From Candidatus Poribacteria bacterium (GTDB lineage Bacteria > Poribacteria > WGA-4E > PCPOR2b), in the NCBI GenBank assembly GCA_028819845.1, contig JAPPKS010000027.1:62001-126000 (forward strand): 64,000 bases of DNA. The letters run 5' to 3'. Position 1 is the stretch's first letter; each line of letters starts with the position of its first letter. Below, piece by piece: positions 37,601 through 44,912 of this stretch. Both the position numbers and the translations under genes were made by a program. Under the pieces are notes generated by a model that worked only from the letters and a program-made list of their open reading frames with translations, was not told the origin of the DNA and searched no databases.

Positions 37601-38391
37601 ACGACTTTGAACTAGTCATGGCGATAGCATATCTCGCCGGGAAGGTAGTGGACGCCGAAGGCAAACCGATTGAACAGGCGCGGGTCATGGTAGGTGGCGA
37701 AGAAACGCCCTTCTCCAGCTACCGATACCCCGTTGCTTACACTAACGTGTACGGTGATTTTGAACTACCGAACATAAAGGGTCCGGTCGTGTCAATGGGT
37801 GTCTACCATAAAAGGTACCGCAAAACATTCAAGGATATCGCGGTGAATCAACGCGATTTAGTTTTAACTCTAACGCCGTCCGAACATAAACCAGAGCCGA
37901 CGCAGGAGCAGCAGTTACAGCGGTCATACGCCGCGTCCGCCGAAGATCGCTTCAATACATTGCTGAACAAGACGGCGCCGGGGTTGGCGGTTGTAGATTG
38001 GCTGTCCGGTTCACCCGTATCCATCGGAGAGTTGGAAGGCAAGACGATAGTTCTACATTTCTGGGATTTGAAGCGCTCCAATCATATACAATGGATTCGC
38101 CTGTTGAATATTTTGCATGAGGTTTACGGTGAAAAAGGCCTCGTCTGCGTCGCCGTATGTCGCGCCGCCACCGAGATTGAGGCGGTCAAACGACACATTA
38201 CTGAACAGTCGCTGTCATGCTCGATCGGACTAGACCGCCCAGCTACAGTCGACGGCGCGAAAGGCGAGACATTTGAACGATATGCTGTCGGGTGGCATCC
38301 GTTCATCCTGATTAACGCGGCGGGAGAAATCGCCGGGCGCAGTTGGGAACATGACCTGGAGGCTAAGGTTCAGACATTGATTGTAGACTGA
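34663..38391 (+). CDS. Membrane-tethered ECF sigma factor with CnaB-like repeats and thioredoxin-fold end, second copy
   Basis: 1242 residues, paralogue of the protein at 24090 over its full length. Residues 1-175: ECF sigma factor (SQDITQEVFLKAFRHL; region 4 LKEISEFLGVSVNTVKSKLR). Membrane segment at about 221-240 (LFSLITAMCVLIGIIG). Then about eight CnaB/carboxypeptidase-regulatory-like repeats and a C-terminal thioredoxin-fold domain in which the redox site reads HFWDLKRSNHIQW, again without CxxC. The last block (GEKGLVCVAVCRAATEIEAV) aligns well with copy 1 (GEKGLVCIAVCPASEEVQTV), and both keep this pair of cysteines separated by three residues. The upstream SD AGGTG and promoter motif match the other copies, and AGGAGG-N7-ATG occurs at codon 196. 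Confidence 0.85.
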   Translation: MYTADEKLVSQTLAGDRDAFGVLVHKYQDMVYTYAYQKVRNAADSQDITQEVFLKAFRHLQKLRHPHLFRSWLYTIMSNECKRWLERVTNKRRREIALEQAVDDSLQIQPEHTVPTQGWQVDLEQAMSELPDESRLVVSMFYAGDYSLKEISEFLGVSVNTVKSKLRRARLQLGSALSEHYGRFVKSRNLEGGFLMQLMEQIRHIPSPTIGFTWGSTAVSKVLFSLITAMCVLIGIIGIGDSPNMSPNNQIGLSQSYKSRWPIEVKFFTPDHYTSRPTVSGIPSPAGKHPVGVSNRALTEQNRNSTGLGSNSGKLGARTATPQLPAVAAAKEEEIITYSGRVVDNDGAPVPDAKLQYAIESYPRGGDAESVYFTYPDRKYDTRTGKNGVFRFEISPTKRRSTHFNFKNTLNFLQIAVAHPDHAIWWKEYPFQSTADVEIELEAPKIITGKVMNEAGDPIKNAKVLIQSVFRGQGERGDRLSHFALPKRVKTDTNGEFVLPGLQQGTKISLDVQASGYAKEFRHSVPVSGKRLNFRLTREGRIEGRITYADTGKPVKSAMVSLQGIYPTVGAGQSPVRRGKYRLNYVAPGTYSLYLHQGPKGWTALPEEFITVTGGQTVTNVDFALIRSGFITGRVTDLDTNEPIAGHTIRLNDAVRPQGSQLGAHHIITDATGAYKFDAVPGEAVVHTNTPPGYQDIGWTERLDIGQVERRVEVVEGETVTVDFQFSKGIDLTGRLVDETGKPVAGAKISNDRMRLKKYGTSDGFGRFTVDGLRVGSNLGLRAVNSELGLRGTVEIEVQPDLPVEIRMKRQQRIAVSGRAIDGEGKPMPLANVHLIHWDHQRGIGADTIVDVTDDDGRFQNISLIVGDKYEIYVKLDGYRNAETDQFTATAVMTQIADFVLLPAGGQFFVEGRVIDDSGEPVSGVQLSINQAGQHWSSRTDENGYYRMEELSMAVISALYIFHPAYPDLEVRILKTNRRHDFELVMAIAYLAGKVVDAEGKPIEQARVMVGGEETPFSSYRYPVAYTNVYGDFELPNIKGPVVSMGVYHKRYRKTFKDIAVNQRDLVLTLTPSEHKPEPTQEQQLQRSYAASAEDRFNTLLNKTAPGLAVVDWLSGSPVSIGELEGKTIVLHFWDLKRSNHIQWIRLLNILHEVYGEKGLVCVAVCRAATEIEAVKRHITEQSLSCSIGLDRPATVDGAKGETFERYAVGWHPFILINAAGEIAGRSWEHDLEAKVQTLIVD
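35235..35250 (+). promoter_or_regulatory. Internal ribosome binding site and ATG, sigma-sensor 3
   Basis: AGGAGG (35235-35240), 7 bases, ATG (35248-35250), in frame at codon 196, identical layout to the other two copies. The product would start MQLMEQIRHIPSP. Confidence 0.55.
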
Positions 38392-38460
38392 CCGGGCACT
38401 GTATTCCAAATCTGCCTTCAACATGTCGAGAATAGCGCCCTAGTTAAACCTAGTCTATAC

Positions 38461-38871
38461 TCATTGCCGAACATCGGGAACCATCGACACTTCAAAAAAT
38501 TGAACAAGATCATCGAAAGTCTCGTAAAATAACAGCTTCTGCGAAATCCCCTGTAGTGTCGTTGAAATGTCTGAACCCGCTTTTGCGATTACTACAACCG
38601 GAATTTTCACCGCGTGTGCGTAGCCCGCTTCGATGCCCAAGCCTACCCCTTTTTCTGATAGGTCGACCACGAACACGTCACTCGACTCGATTGCAGCAAA
38701 TGACCTTTGCATCAACTCTTCAGGACTTAATTCGACTTGCCCCCAATTCTCAATGTCACGGGCGATACATACTGTTTCAAAACCGTTTCGCTCAAGCGCA
38801 GACGAGATTTTTTGAATACAATATTTGTTGCTGTTGTCTTCACGGAATTTAATGGAGATATAAGCTTTCAC
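38461..38871 (-). CDS. Nucleoside 2-deoxyribosyltransferase-like protein
   Basis: 136 residues. The fold pattern is that of the nucleoside 2-deoxyribosyltransferase/RCL group: start KAYISIKF, a central SFAAIESSDVFVVDLSEKG, and LGIEAGYAHAVKIPVVVIAK, where the Glu before GYAHA would be the nucleophile. Members cleave or transfer deoxynucleoside N-glycosidic bonds; some only bind nucleotides. Start GTG 38871 with a weak SD. It stands downstream of aminotransferase and nucleoside phosphorylase genes on the same strand, which fits a nucleoside theme, but the gap is 120 bases. Confidence 0.7.
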   Translation of the reverse strand: MKAYISIKFREDNSNKYCIQKISSALERNGFETVCIARDIENWGQVELSPEELMQRSFAAIESSDVFVVDLSEKGVGLGIEAGYAHAVKIPVVVIAKAGSDISTTLQGISQKLLFYETFDDLVQFFEVSMVPDVRQ

Positions 38872-38990
38872 GGTTCACCATGCTCAAGAATACTGTTTAT
38901 CGGGATGTCAGTTCTTTCCAGTCGGAGTTCAAGGCAATTTCTCACGTAGCTCATGCACAAACATGGGCGCCATTATGCTATTAGGGCAAT

Positions 38991-40208
38991 TTAGGTGTCC
39001 TCGCTTAACAGTGAAGAACCCATAATGTTTGCGATCGTTTGCATCCCTTTCTCCAAGAGTGAAAGATCTACATTCAACGCGGGAAATATTCTGATTACTT
39101 TACCGTGCACAACGTTGATGATGACCCCTTGCTCCAGACACTGATTTGAAATGGCAGATGCCAATTCATCAGACGACAATTCGCACCCAATCAGGAGACC
39201 GCGTCCGCGAATATCAACAATCTTTTCAGCAGTAGAGTGTTGAATCTCTCTCAGGGAGTTTATTACGATGTCTCCAGCCTTTTGGCAATGTTCAAGGATT
39301 CGATGCGCTAGCAACTCTCGGATGACGGAAACAACCGCAGCACACGCGATTGGATTGCCCGCAAAGGTGCCCCCATGATCGCCCTTTTCGATTGTTGCAG
39401 CGACATCCTCAGTGATAACAATAGCCCCGACGGGAATTCCGCCGCCCAAGCATTTGCCCAAAAGGAGAATATCCGGTGTCACGCCTTCGTGGTTGGCGCC
39501 GAACATTTTTCCCGTCCGGCCGATGCCGGTCTGAATTTCATCGAAGATGAGCAGGATATCATGCCTATGCGCAATTTTCCTCAGACCATTCAGATAACCG
39601 GCTGGCGGCACAATTACACCGCCTTCTCCCTGAATCGGTTCTACGATAATTGCGGCTGTTTCCTCATCAATGGCAGCTTCGATAGCCGCGCAACTCCCGA
39701 ATTCAACGAACTTCATCCCGGGCAATAGCGGTTCAAACGGCGCTCTGTACCGTTCCTGACCGGTGATTGATGCGGCGCCCAGCGTTCTGCCGTGAAAGCC
39801 GTTCCGGCAAGCGATGAACCCCGGCTTATTTTTCGCTCGTCGGGCAAGCTTGATCGCGCCCTCTACGGCTTCAGAACCGCAGTTCGTAAAAAAGACCCTT
39901 GTGAGTTCAGGCGGCGAAATCTCACAAAGCAGTTCCGAGGCTTCAGCTTGAGGAATCGTGTAAGACAGATTACAGTTTGGAGCTTGCATGCACAACCCTA
40001 ACTGCTCTGATATCACCTGAATCAAAACCGGGTAACTGTGCCCGAGCGTCGTCACGCCCCAACCCGAAGTCAGGTCTATATATTCTTTCCCGTCCACATC
40101 CCAGACCAGACATCCGCTTGCTTTATCAACAACCAACGGGCTTCTGTTAAATACCGGAAAGAAATGCGATTCCGTTTTTTCAATTATCGTGTCTGTGTGG
40201 CTTTCCAT
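38991..40208 (-). CDS. Class III aminotransferase (acetylornithine/ornithine type)
   Basis: 405-residue PLP-dependent fold-type I enzyme, 4-aminobutyrate/acetylornithine aminotransferase group. Visible features: YIDLTSGWGVTTLGHSYP, the phosphate-binding NCGSEAVEGAIKLAR, GFHGRTLGAASITG, the cofactor Asp in IFDEIQTGIGRTG and the Schiff-base Lys in LLGKCLGGGIPVGA. It could be ArgD or a GABA/putrescine transaminase; no arginine genes are adjacent. A nucleoside-phosphorylase gene lies 32 bases upstream on the same strand, so the pair is likely co-transcribed. Confidence 0.88.
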   Translation of the reverse strand: MESHTDTIIEKTESHFFPVFNRSPLVVDKASGCLVWDVDGKEYIDLTSGWGVTTLGHSYPVLIQVISEQLGLCMQAPNCNLSYTIPQAEASELLCEISPPELTRVFFTNCGSEAVEGAIKLARRAKNKPGFIACRNGFHGRTLGAASITGQERYRAPFEPLLPGMKFVEFGSCAAIEAAIDEETAAIIVEPIQGEGGVIVPPAGYLNGLRKIAHRHDILLIFDEIQTGIGRTGKMFGANHEGVTPDILLLGKCLGGGIPVGAIVITEDVAATIEKGDHGGTFAGNPIACAAVVSVIRELLAHRILEHCQKAGDIVINSLREIQHSTAEKIVDIRGRGLLIGCELSSDELASAISNQCLEQGVIINVVHGKVIRIFPALNVDLSLLEKGMQTIANIMGSSLLSEDT

Positions 40209-40240
40209 TCAACCCTCCGTGCTTTGAAAAAATCTTACAG

Positions 40241-40999
40241 TTAAAATCTGCCCCTTTCTATAAAACCGAAGACTGCATCAATCATGACCTGCTCCCCAAT
40301 CGCTCTCCGCTTTTGTTTTTCAGCATCGTTCAAGAGAATGTGCTCACCTTGGCAGGGATTATCAAAAACGAACAGCAGCGACAGCCTACCCATCTGAAAA
40401 TATTCTGCAACTGCGAAAGTGCTCGCAGTTTCCATGTCCACCGCGATATAGCCCTGACGAGACCATTTCTGAACTTCCTGTTTCCCCTCTCCAAGCAGCG
40501 CCGATGTCGTCCAAATTGGACCTTTGTGTACTGCAACAGGCTCAACCCGTGCGGCCGTAAGCCAGGCAACGAGGTTGGGCGACGCATCAATCTCTCGCTT
40601 TTCGGGCGTATAGTATTGTGCCGCCCCTTCTCCGCAATGCGCTGATGTCGCACACACGATATCGCCTGGCTGAATCCAATCCGCCAGCGCGCCGCAACAA
40701 CCGGTCTGGATGACGACGGACGTCCCCAGCACACCGAATACATGCGTGATTTCGGAAGCCATTGAATCCCCGTACACAGATGCATAACCGACATCGGTAT
40801 CCTGATTCGTACCAATCAGCACGTCCTCGAAAATTCCGTTTGGTGAGCCAATCTCAAAGCAATCCGTAAAATAAGCACGATGCTTGTAATAATTGCGTCT
40901 CAGGTTCCGGGTGCCGCGCAGCACTAAAACCTTCGGTATCCTGTCTTCGGGGATGTTTAACAGCGAAAGCCATTCGCTTTTGTTCAGTTCCTTGAGCAT
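40241..40999 (-). CDS. Nucleoside phosphorylase family protein
   Basis: 252 residues, PNP/UDP phosphorylase family (uridine- or purine-nucleoside phosphorylase-like, or nucleosidase). The core GVLGTSVVIQTGCCGALADWIQPGDIV corresponds to the G-x-G-G/A segment that binds phosphate and base, and YIAVDMETASTFAVAEYF holds the ribose-binding Met-Glu pair. The N-terminal 70 residues are longer than in minimal members and the phosphate-binding Arg may be in LVLRGTRNLRR. Substrate not assignable. Probably in one transcript with the aminotransferase downstream. Confidence 0.82.
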   Translation of the reverse strand: MLKELNKSEWLSLLNIPEDRIPKVLVLRGTRNLRRNYYKHRAYFTDCFEIGSPNGIFEDVLIGTNQDTDVGYASVYGDSMASEITHVFGVLGTSVVIQTGCCGALADWIQPGDIVCATSAHCGEGAAQYYTPEKREIDASPNLVAWLTAARVEPVAVHKGPIWTTSALLGEGKQEVQKWSRQGYIAVDMETASTFAVAEYFQMGRLSLLFVFDNPCQGEHILLNDAEKQKRRAIGEQVMIDAVFGFIERGRF

Positions 41000-41066
41000 T
41001 CGTGCGAACTATCCTTGAAATCAAAAGTGTTCACATAGACTTGAGTTTATGTCACATTATCCTTCA

Positions 41067-42893
41067 TCACGCTTCGCGCATCACCCTTTGGTCGACAATT
41101 AGCCTTCCCTGTTGGGGTGCAAAGGATAGCGTCGTGTACGTTTTTGCGTCGGCGTGCCAACAGTCTAAACCCCCCTGCTCACCGGTCGCAGCATTCCATT
41201 CATTCAGTGTAGCTGCCTCCCAATTCATCTCGACGAGGACCTCAACCGGCATTTCCTCTCGGTTGTAAAGATAGAACAGTTCAACATCGTCCGAATGGCG
41301 GTGATGAATCGCCAGGCAGTCCGTCGGAATATTGTCGGGCCGCCGGTAAACCTGTATCGCCGGATTGACCCACTTTCGCAGCAGCCGTTTGAGACTTTCC
41401 GTTTTTTCGTTCATCGTTTCACCGGTTACAATTGATGTGCGCCACCGATAAAGCAAGCGTTCGAGCGGATAGGGGTCGACGCCGATTCTGCCGTTGAGCA
41501 AATACGGCACTGGAGGCAGGGCAATCAGCTTGCCGCGCGCATTTTCAAATTGCGTCAACAGATTCACCGTCTGTTCCTGGAGCGACAGGCAAGTTGGGAG
41601 CAAGATGAGCGGGTAAGCGGTTTTATCAAAATGGATTGCACCTTTATTGACCGTAGCCGCGGTCAATTCCGTTTCCGAGACTACATCGAAGTCATATCCG
41701 AGTGCCCAAACGGTTTGACACAGCCAGTTCCACTCTTTTTTTATCCAATCCCAGACTTTTCCATCGGGTTTTGTCCAAAGGCTGTGAATCGGCGAAATCA
41801 TGAGCATCGGTCTTGTCGCAACACCAACTGACAGGAAGCGATTCAGGTTTACTAACGTGTCTTCGGGTGCGGTTGAGGAATTTTCCGGCAAAATCCATGA
41901 ATTGAATCCCAACGCGCTGCCATAAGCGAGTCGGTCTGAACCGAAACTTGATGTTGTGTCCGGTGCGCAGATGCTGATTTGCCCAGAGCGTTCAATATTC
42001 GGCACGCTTGCGGCCCACTTGGAGATTAAGAAACGGTACGGCTGATCCGTCTTTTTTGGGCTGAAAATGGGGCGATCGGCGCAGTTGAGTAATTCCCCAA
42101 TATCCGCTTCCAACGCTCGCGCCGACGCGGGAATATTTATTGCGAATTGTAGATTCAACTCGCGGCAGTACTTTTTCAGTCCGCCGATACAAATCTCTGC
42201 GAACTGTCGGGTCAGATGCTCCCAATAACGGCAACGAATTGCCGCTGAGTCGTACGTTTCATGGAATATCAACGGAAGTAATCGGAGGAATTCTACCGAG
42301 GCGTCGGTCTCGAGTTGGTTGACAAGTTCCACGCTCCAAGGAATTGATTGCGGTTCACTTCGGAGCGGGGTCAGAAAGGTCGGAAGGTTACAGCAAAAAC
42401 CGATTACGGCTCTGTCCAAGTATTCGGCGAATTCGCGGACGTACGGCTGCAATATCCGGTGCGCGTGCGCGCGAACGCCGTCTACAGACAGAAGATCCTC
42501 CGTCTGCGCGCCGGTTTGACGGAGGTGAAAAATGGTGCGGCCTTTCAACCTATCGGCGACCGCGTAATCGCCGGAGAGGCATCTGCCAATGTGTTCAGTT
42601 ATATCGTAGCACGGAACTTCAGCACCTTCCTGTGCGAGAAGGTAGGTTCGGTTAAAGCCTTGAGAAGGGCTGAGAAGCTGCCGGAGTAATGTCTGGATAG
42701 CCTCAGCACCGTCCGCTTGAGAAAAGGTATGGTCGACAAAGTTAAGGTGGAAACGTGTCCGGTCCGCCAGCGCATCAACCAAAATCCATGCGCGTTTCCC
42801 TTCGTGAAGCAATCGTTTAAACGCTTTCCGATGGGTGTTATTGTCCCTTCCTTTGGCGGAAAAACTCCATTTAAGGAATACTTCTCCATTCAA
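41067..42893 (-). CDS. Putative glycoside-hydrolase-like protein
   Basis: 608 residues. No signal peptide. A central segment FHETYDSAAIRCRYWEHLTRQFAEICIGGLKKYCRELNLQFAINIP looks like a TIM-barrel glycosidase of the kind seen in rhamnosidase- or galactosidase-related families, and LPEN, FLSVGVATRPMLMISPIHSLW and the Gly/Pro-rich later part fit with a following glutamine-amidotransferase-like domain (LILLPTCLSLQEQTVNLLTQF). The family cannot be fixed. The start is TTG 42893 with AAGGA 6 bases upstream. It begins 18 bases after the hflX stop, so the two are probably co-transcribed, an unusual pairing. Confidence 0.5.
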   Translation of the reverse strand: MNGEVFLKWSFSAKGRDNNTHRKAFKRLLHEGKRAWILVDALADRTRFHLNFVDHTFSQADGAEAIQTLLRQLLSPSQGFNRTYLLAQEGAEVPCYDITEHIGRCLSGDYAVADRLKGRTIFHLRQTGAQTEDLLSVDGVRAHAHRILQPYVREFAEYLDRAVIGFCCNLPTFLTPLRSEPQSIPWSVELVNQLETDASVEFLRLLPLIFHETYDSAAIRCRYWEHLTRQFAEICIGGLKKYCRELNLQFAINIPASARALEADIGELLNCADRPIFSPKKTDQPYRFLISKWAASVPNIERSGQISICAPDTTSSFGSDRLAYGSALGFNSWILPENSSTAPEDTLVNLNRFLSVGVATRPMLMISPIHSLWTKPDGKVWDWIKKEWNWLCQTVWALGYDFDVVSETELTAATVNKGAIHFDKTAYPLILLPTCLSLQEQTVNLLTQFENARGKLIALPPVPYLLNGRIGVDPYPLERLLYRWRTSIVTGETMNEKTESLKRLLRKWVNPAIQVYRRPDNIPTDCLAIHHRHSDDVELFYLYNREEMPVEVLVEMNWEAATLNEWNAATGEQGGLDCWHADAKTYTTLSFAPQQGRLIVDQRVMREA

Positions 42894-42911
42894 TACAAGT
42901 CCTTGTCTTGT

Positions 42912-44240
42912 TTATCGCAGCTCATAGGTTGAATGCGCCGCAAGCTGATTCAACGCCTTCAGATAGCGGTGCGGAAGCCTTGCCTGGACTCGGATGGCGT
43001 TGCCGCCATAATCCGCCTCAAAAACTTCGCCGTGTTTATACAAGTAGTCTAACGCCTTGCCGTCACGATAAGAGAGGCGGAGTGACATGTCAATGTCCGT
43101 GGAAGCGAATCGGTCAGCAAGCTCGGTCTTCAGTTTTTCAAGCCCAGCCCCTGTCTGTGCAGAAATTTGGAGGCTGTCGGGAAATTTTAAACGGAGAAGT
43201 TGCGGTTGTTCCTCATTTTCGGATAGGTCGATTTTATTCAGTAGGATGATTGTGGGGATGTCGTTGGCATTCAACGATTTGAGCACGTCGTTCACGGATT
43301 CGACTTGAGTCTCCGCCTGGGGGTGGCTTCCATCAACCACGTGAAGAAGCAAATCCGCTTCAGCAACCTCCTCTAGTGTGGCTTTGAATGCAGCGACAAG
43401 ATGATGCGGGAGTTTTTTGATGAATCCGACAGTATCTGTCAACAAGATTTGCCGGTTGTCGGGTAAGTCAACGACGCGTGTGGTTGGATCGAGGGTCGCG
43501 AACAACCGATTTTCAGCAAGCCGATTTTCGCCGGTCAGCGCGTTGAAGAGCGTTGACTTGCCGGCATTTGTGTAACCAACCAGCGACACTTTAATCATCT
43601 CGCTTCGGCTGCTTCGCTGAACGCGCCGTTGTTTTTCAACCGCCTTCAAGGATTTCTGGAGGCGTAGTATCTGCGCACCAATCAAGTTTCGGTCAATTTG
43701 TAGCTGCGTTTCGCCCGGACCGCGGACGGCGCCGCCGGTACGCCCTGCACCGACAGCCGTACTTCCGCCGCCGCCCGTCGCCAAGCGGGACAAATGGGTC
43801 CACATCCGAGTCAGACGCGGCAAGGCATATTGTAACTGGGCTAACTCCACCTGTAGTTTTGCTTCCTTCGTCTGTGCCCGCTGCGCGAAGATTTCCAGAA
43901 TTAGGCTTGTTCGGTCGATGGCAACTGTGTCCAATGCCTTTTCAATATTGCGTGTTTGCGCCGGCGTGAGTTCATTTTCGAAAACGACCGCATCCGCACC
44001 CGCCTCGCTCATCAATGCGCCCAATTCCTTTAGCTTCCCCGCCCCGATAAAGTGTGCGGGATCCGGTGTATCTCTGGGTTGAACAATTTTGTGAAGCACC
44101 TCGAAACCGGCGGTCTCCGCGAGTTGTCCCAACTCTTCTAGCGAATCCTCTACATCACTTTTCAGTTGCGTTTTTAATTTTACTCCAACGAGGACAACGC
44201 GTTGGCGTGAGGGTATCGTCAGGTGATGAGTCTCGGACAT
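42912..44240 (-). CDS. hflX: GTPase HflX
   Basis: 442 residues. Ribosome-associated GTPase that splits or rescues stalled 70S ribosomes under stress. It has the N-terminal HflX domain (RDTPDPAHFIGAGKLKELG, FENELTPAQTRNIEK), the Gly-rich hinge (GGGGSTAVGAGRTGGAVRGPGETQLQIDRN, split over about residues 160-190) and the G domain with G1 GYTNAGKSTLFNAL, G3 DTVGFIKKLP and G4 NKID. Start ATG 44240 has AGGAG 5 bases upstream and is preferred over a longer reading to 44267. It is driven by the promoter at 44293-44321. Confidence 0.95.
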   Translation of the reverse strand: MSETHHLTIPSRQRVVLVGVKLKTQLKSDVEDSLEELGQLAETAGFEVLHKIVQPRDTPDPAHFIGAGKLKELGALMSEAGADAVVFENELTPAQTRNIEKALDTVAIDRTSLILEIFAQRAQTKEAKLQVELAQLQYALPRLTRMWTHLSRLATGGGGSTAVGAGRTGGAVRGPGETQLQIDRNLIGAQILRLQKSLKAVEKQRRVQRSSRSEMIKVSLVGYTNAGKSTLFNALTGENRLAENRLFATLDPTTRVVDLPDNRQILLTDTVGFIKKLPHHLVAAFKATLEEVAEADLLLHVVDGSHPQAETQVESVNDVLKSLNANDIPTIILLNKIDLSENEEQPQLLRLKFPDSLQISAQTGAGLEKLKTELADRFASTDIDMSLRLSYRDGKALDYLYKHGEVFEADYGGNAIRVQARLPHRYLKALNQLAAHSTYELR

Positions 44241-44292
44241 AAACTCTCCTTTCCGCGGTGGAGTCAATACCTACAGATTCATCTGTGACGAA

Positions 44293-44321
44293 AGTGTAAC
44301 TCAACAAACGGTTAGTGTCAA
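44293..44321 (-). promoter_or_regulatory. Sigma70 promoter of hflX
   Basis: On the minus strand: perfect -35 TTGACA (44321-44316), 17-base spacer, -10 TACACT (44298-44293). It stands 53 bases before the hflX start. Confidence 0.65.
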
Positions 44322-44365
44322 TAGAATAGATCCCCTGCATGCGTCACGGACAGCACAATTGCGCG

Positions 44366-44394
44366 TTGACGAAGCGCAAATAATCGCCTATAAT
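44366..44394 (+). promoter_or_regulatory. Sigma70 promoter of the SWIM-domain gene
   Basis: -35 TTGACG (44366-44371), 17-base spacer, perfect -10 TATAAT (44389-44394). Divergent from the hflX promoter, with 44 bases between the two -35 boxes. Confidence 0.75.
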
Positions 44395-44453
44395 TTACCT
44401 TGAATTATGGCGGATTTTGATGTGCACGTCAAAACAAGTTGCGGGTGTTGCGA

Positions 44454-44891
44454 ATGAAGCTAAAGAACGTTACTGAGGATGACATCTACACACTGGTCGG
44501 CCATACTTTGGCGGGACGTGGATACGACGATTACGAATCGGGATTGGTGAAGAATCTGAAGGTTAGCGAAACCGCTATTGATGCCGAAATGGCCGGAAGA
44601 TCATCCCCGAATTACACTGTCAAAGTCTGGTACGATGATGATGGAATTGACGGCAACTGCACCTGTTCATATTCCCAAGGGTTTGATGTCTGTCAGCATG
44701 TTGCCGCGGTCCTATTTGAATGGGTTTACGAGCGGGTTGATGAAGGTGTCGTCGAGTCGCAAATTCGTCAAGAGCTGGAACGCCTATCTAAATCGGAACT
44801 AACCGATTTGTTAATGGAGGCGGGAAAGGACAACCCGGTGTTTTACCGGAGGTTGAGGGCGCTAGTAGCTAAAACTGGCTCAGAGGGGTGA
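44454..44891 (+). CDS. SWIM zinc-finger protein
   Basis: 145 residues. A SWIM-type zinc finger C-x-C-x(n)-C-x-H is visible (CTCSYSQGFDVCQHVAAVL, about residues 65-85), placed between an N-terminal domain starting MKLKNVTEDDIYTLVGHTLAGR and a helical C-terminus with LSKSELTDLLMEAGKDNP. SWIM fingers bind DNA or protein and often accompany SNF2 helicases; none is adjacent here. I choose ATG 44454 over a non-ATG start at 44439. The next gene follows after 21 bases and may be co-transcribed. Confidence 0.75.
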   Translation: MKLKNVTEDDIYTLVGHTLAGRGYDDYESGLVKNLKVSETAIDAEMAGRSSPNYTVKVWYDDDGIDGNCTCSYSQGFDVCQHVAAVLFEWVYERVDEGVVESQIRQELERLSKSELTDLLMEAGKDNPVFYRRLRALVAKTGSEG

Positions 44892-44912
44892 ATCTTACTG
44901 AAAAGGACGATA

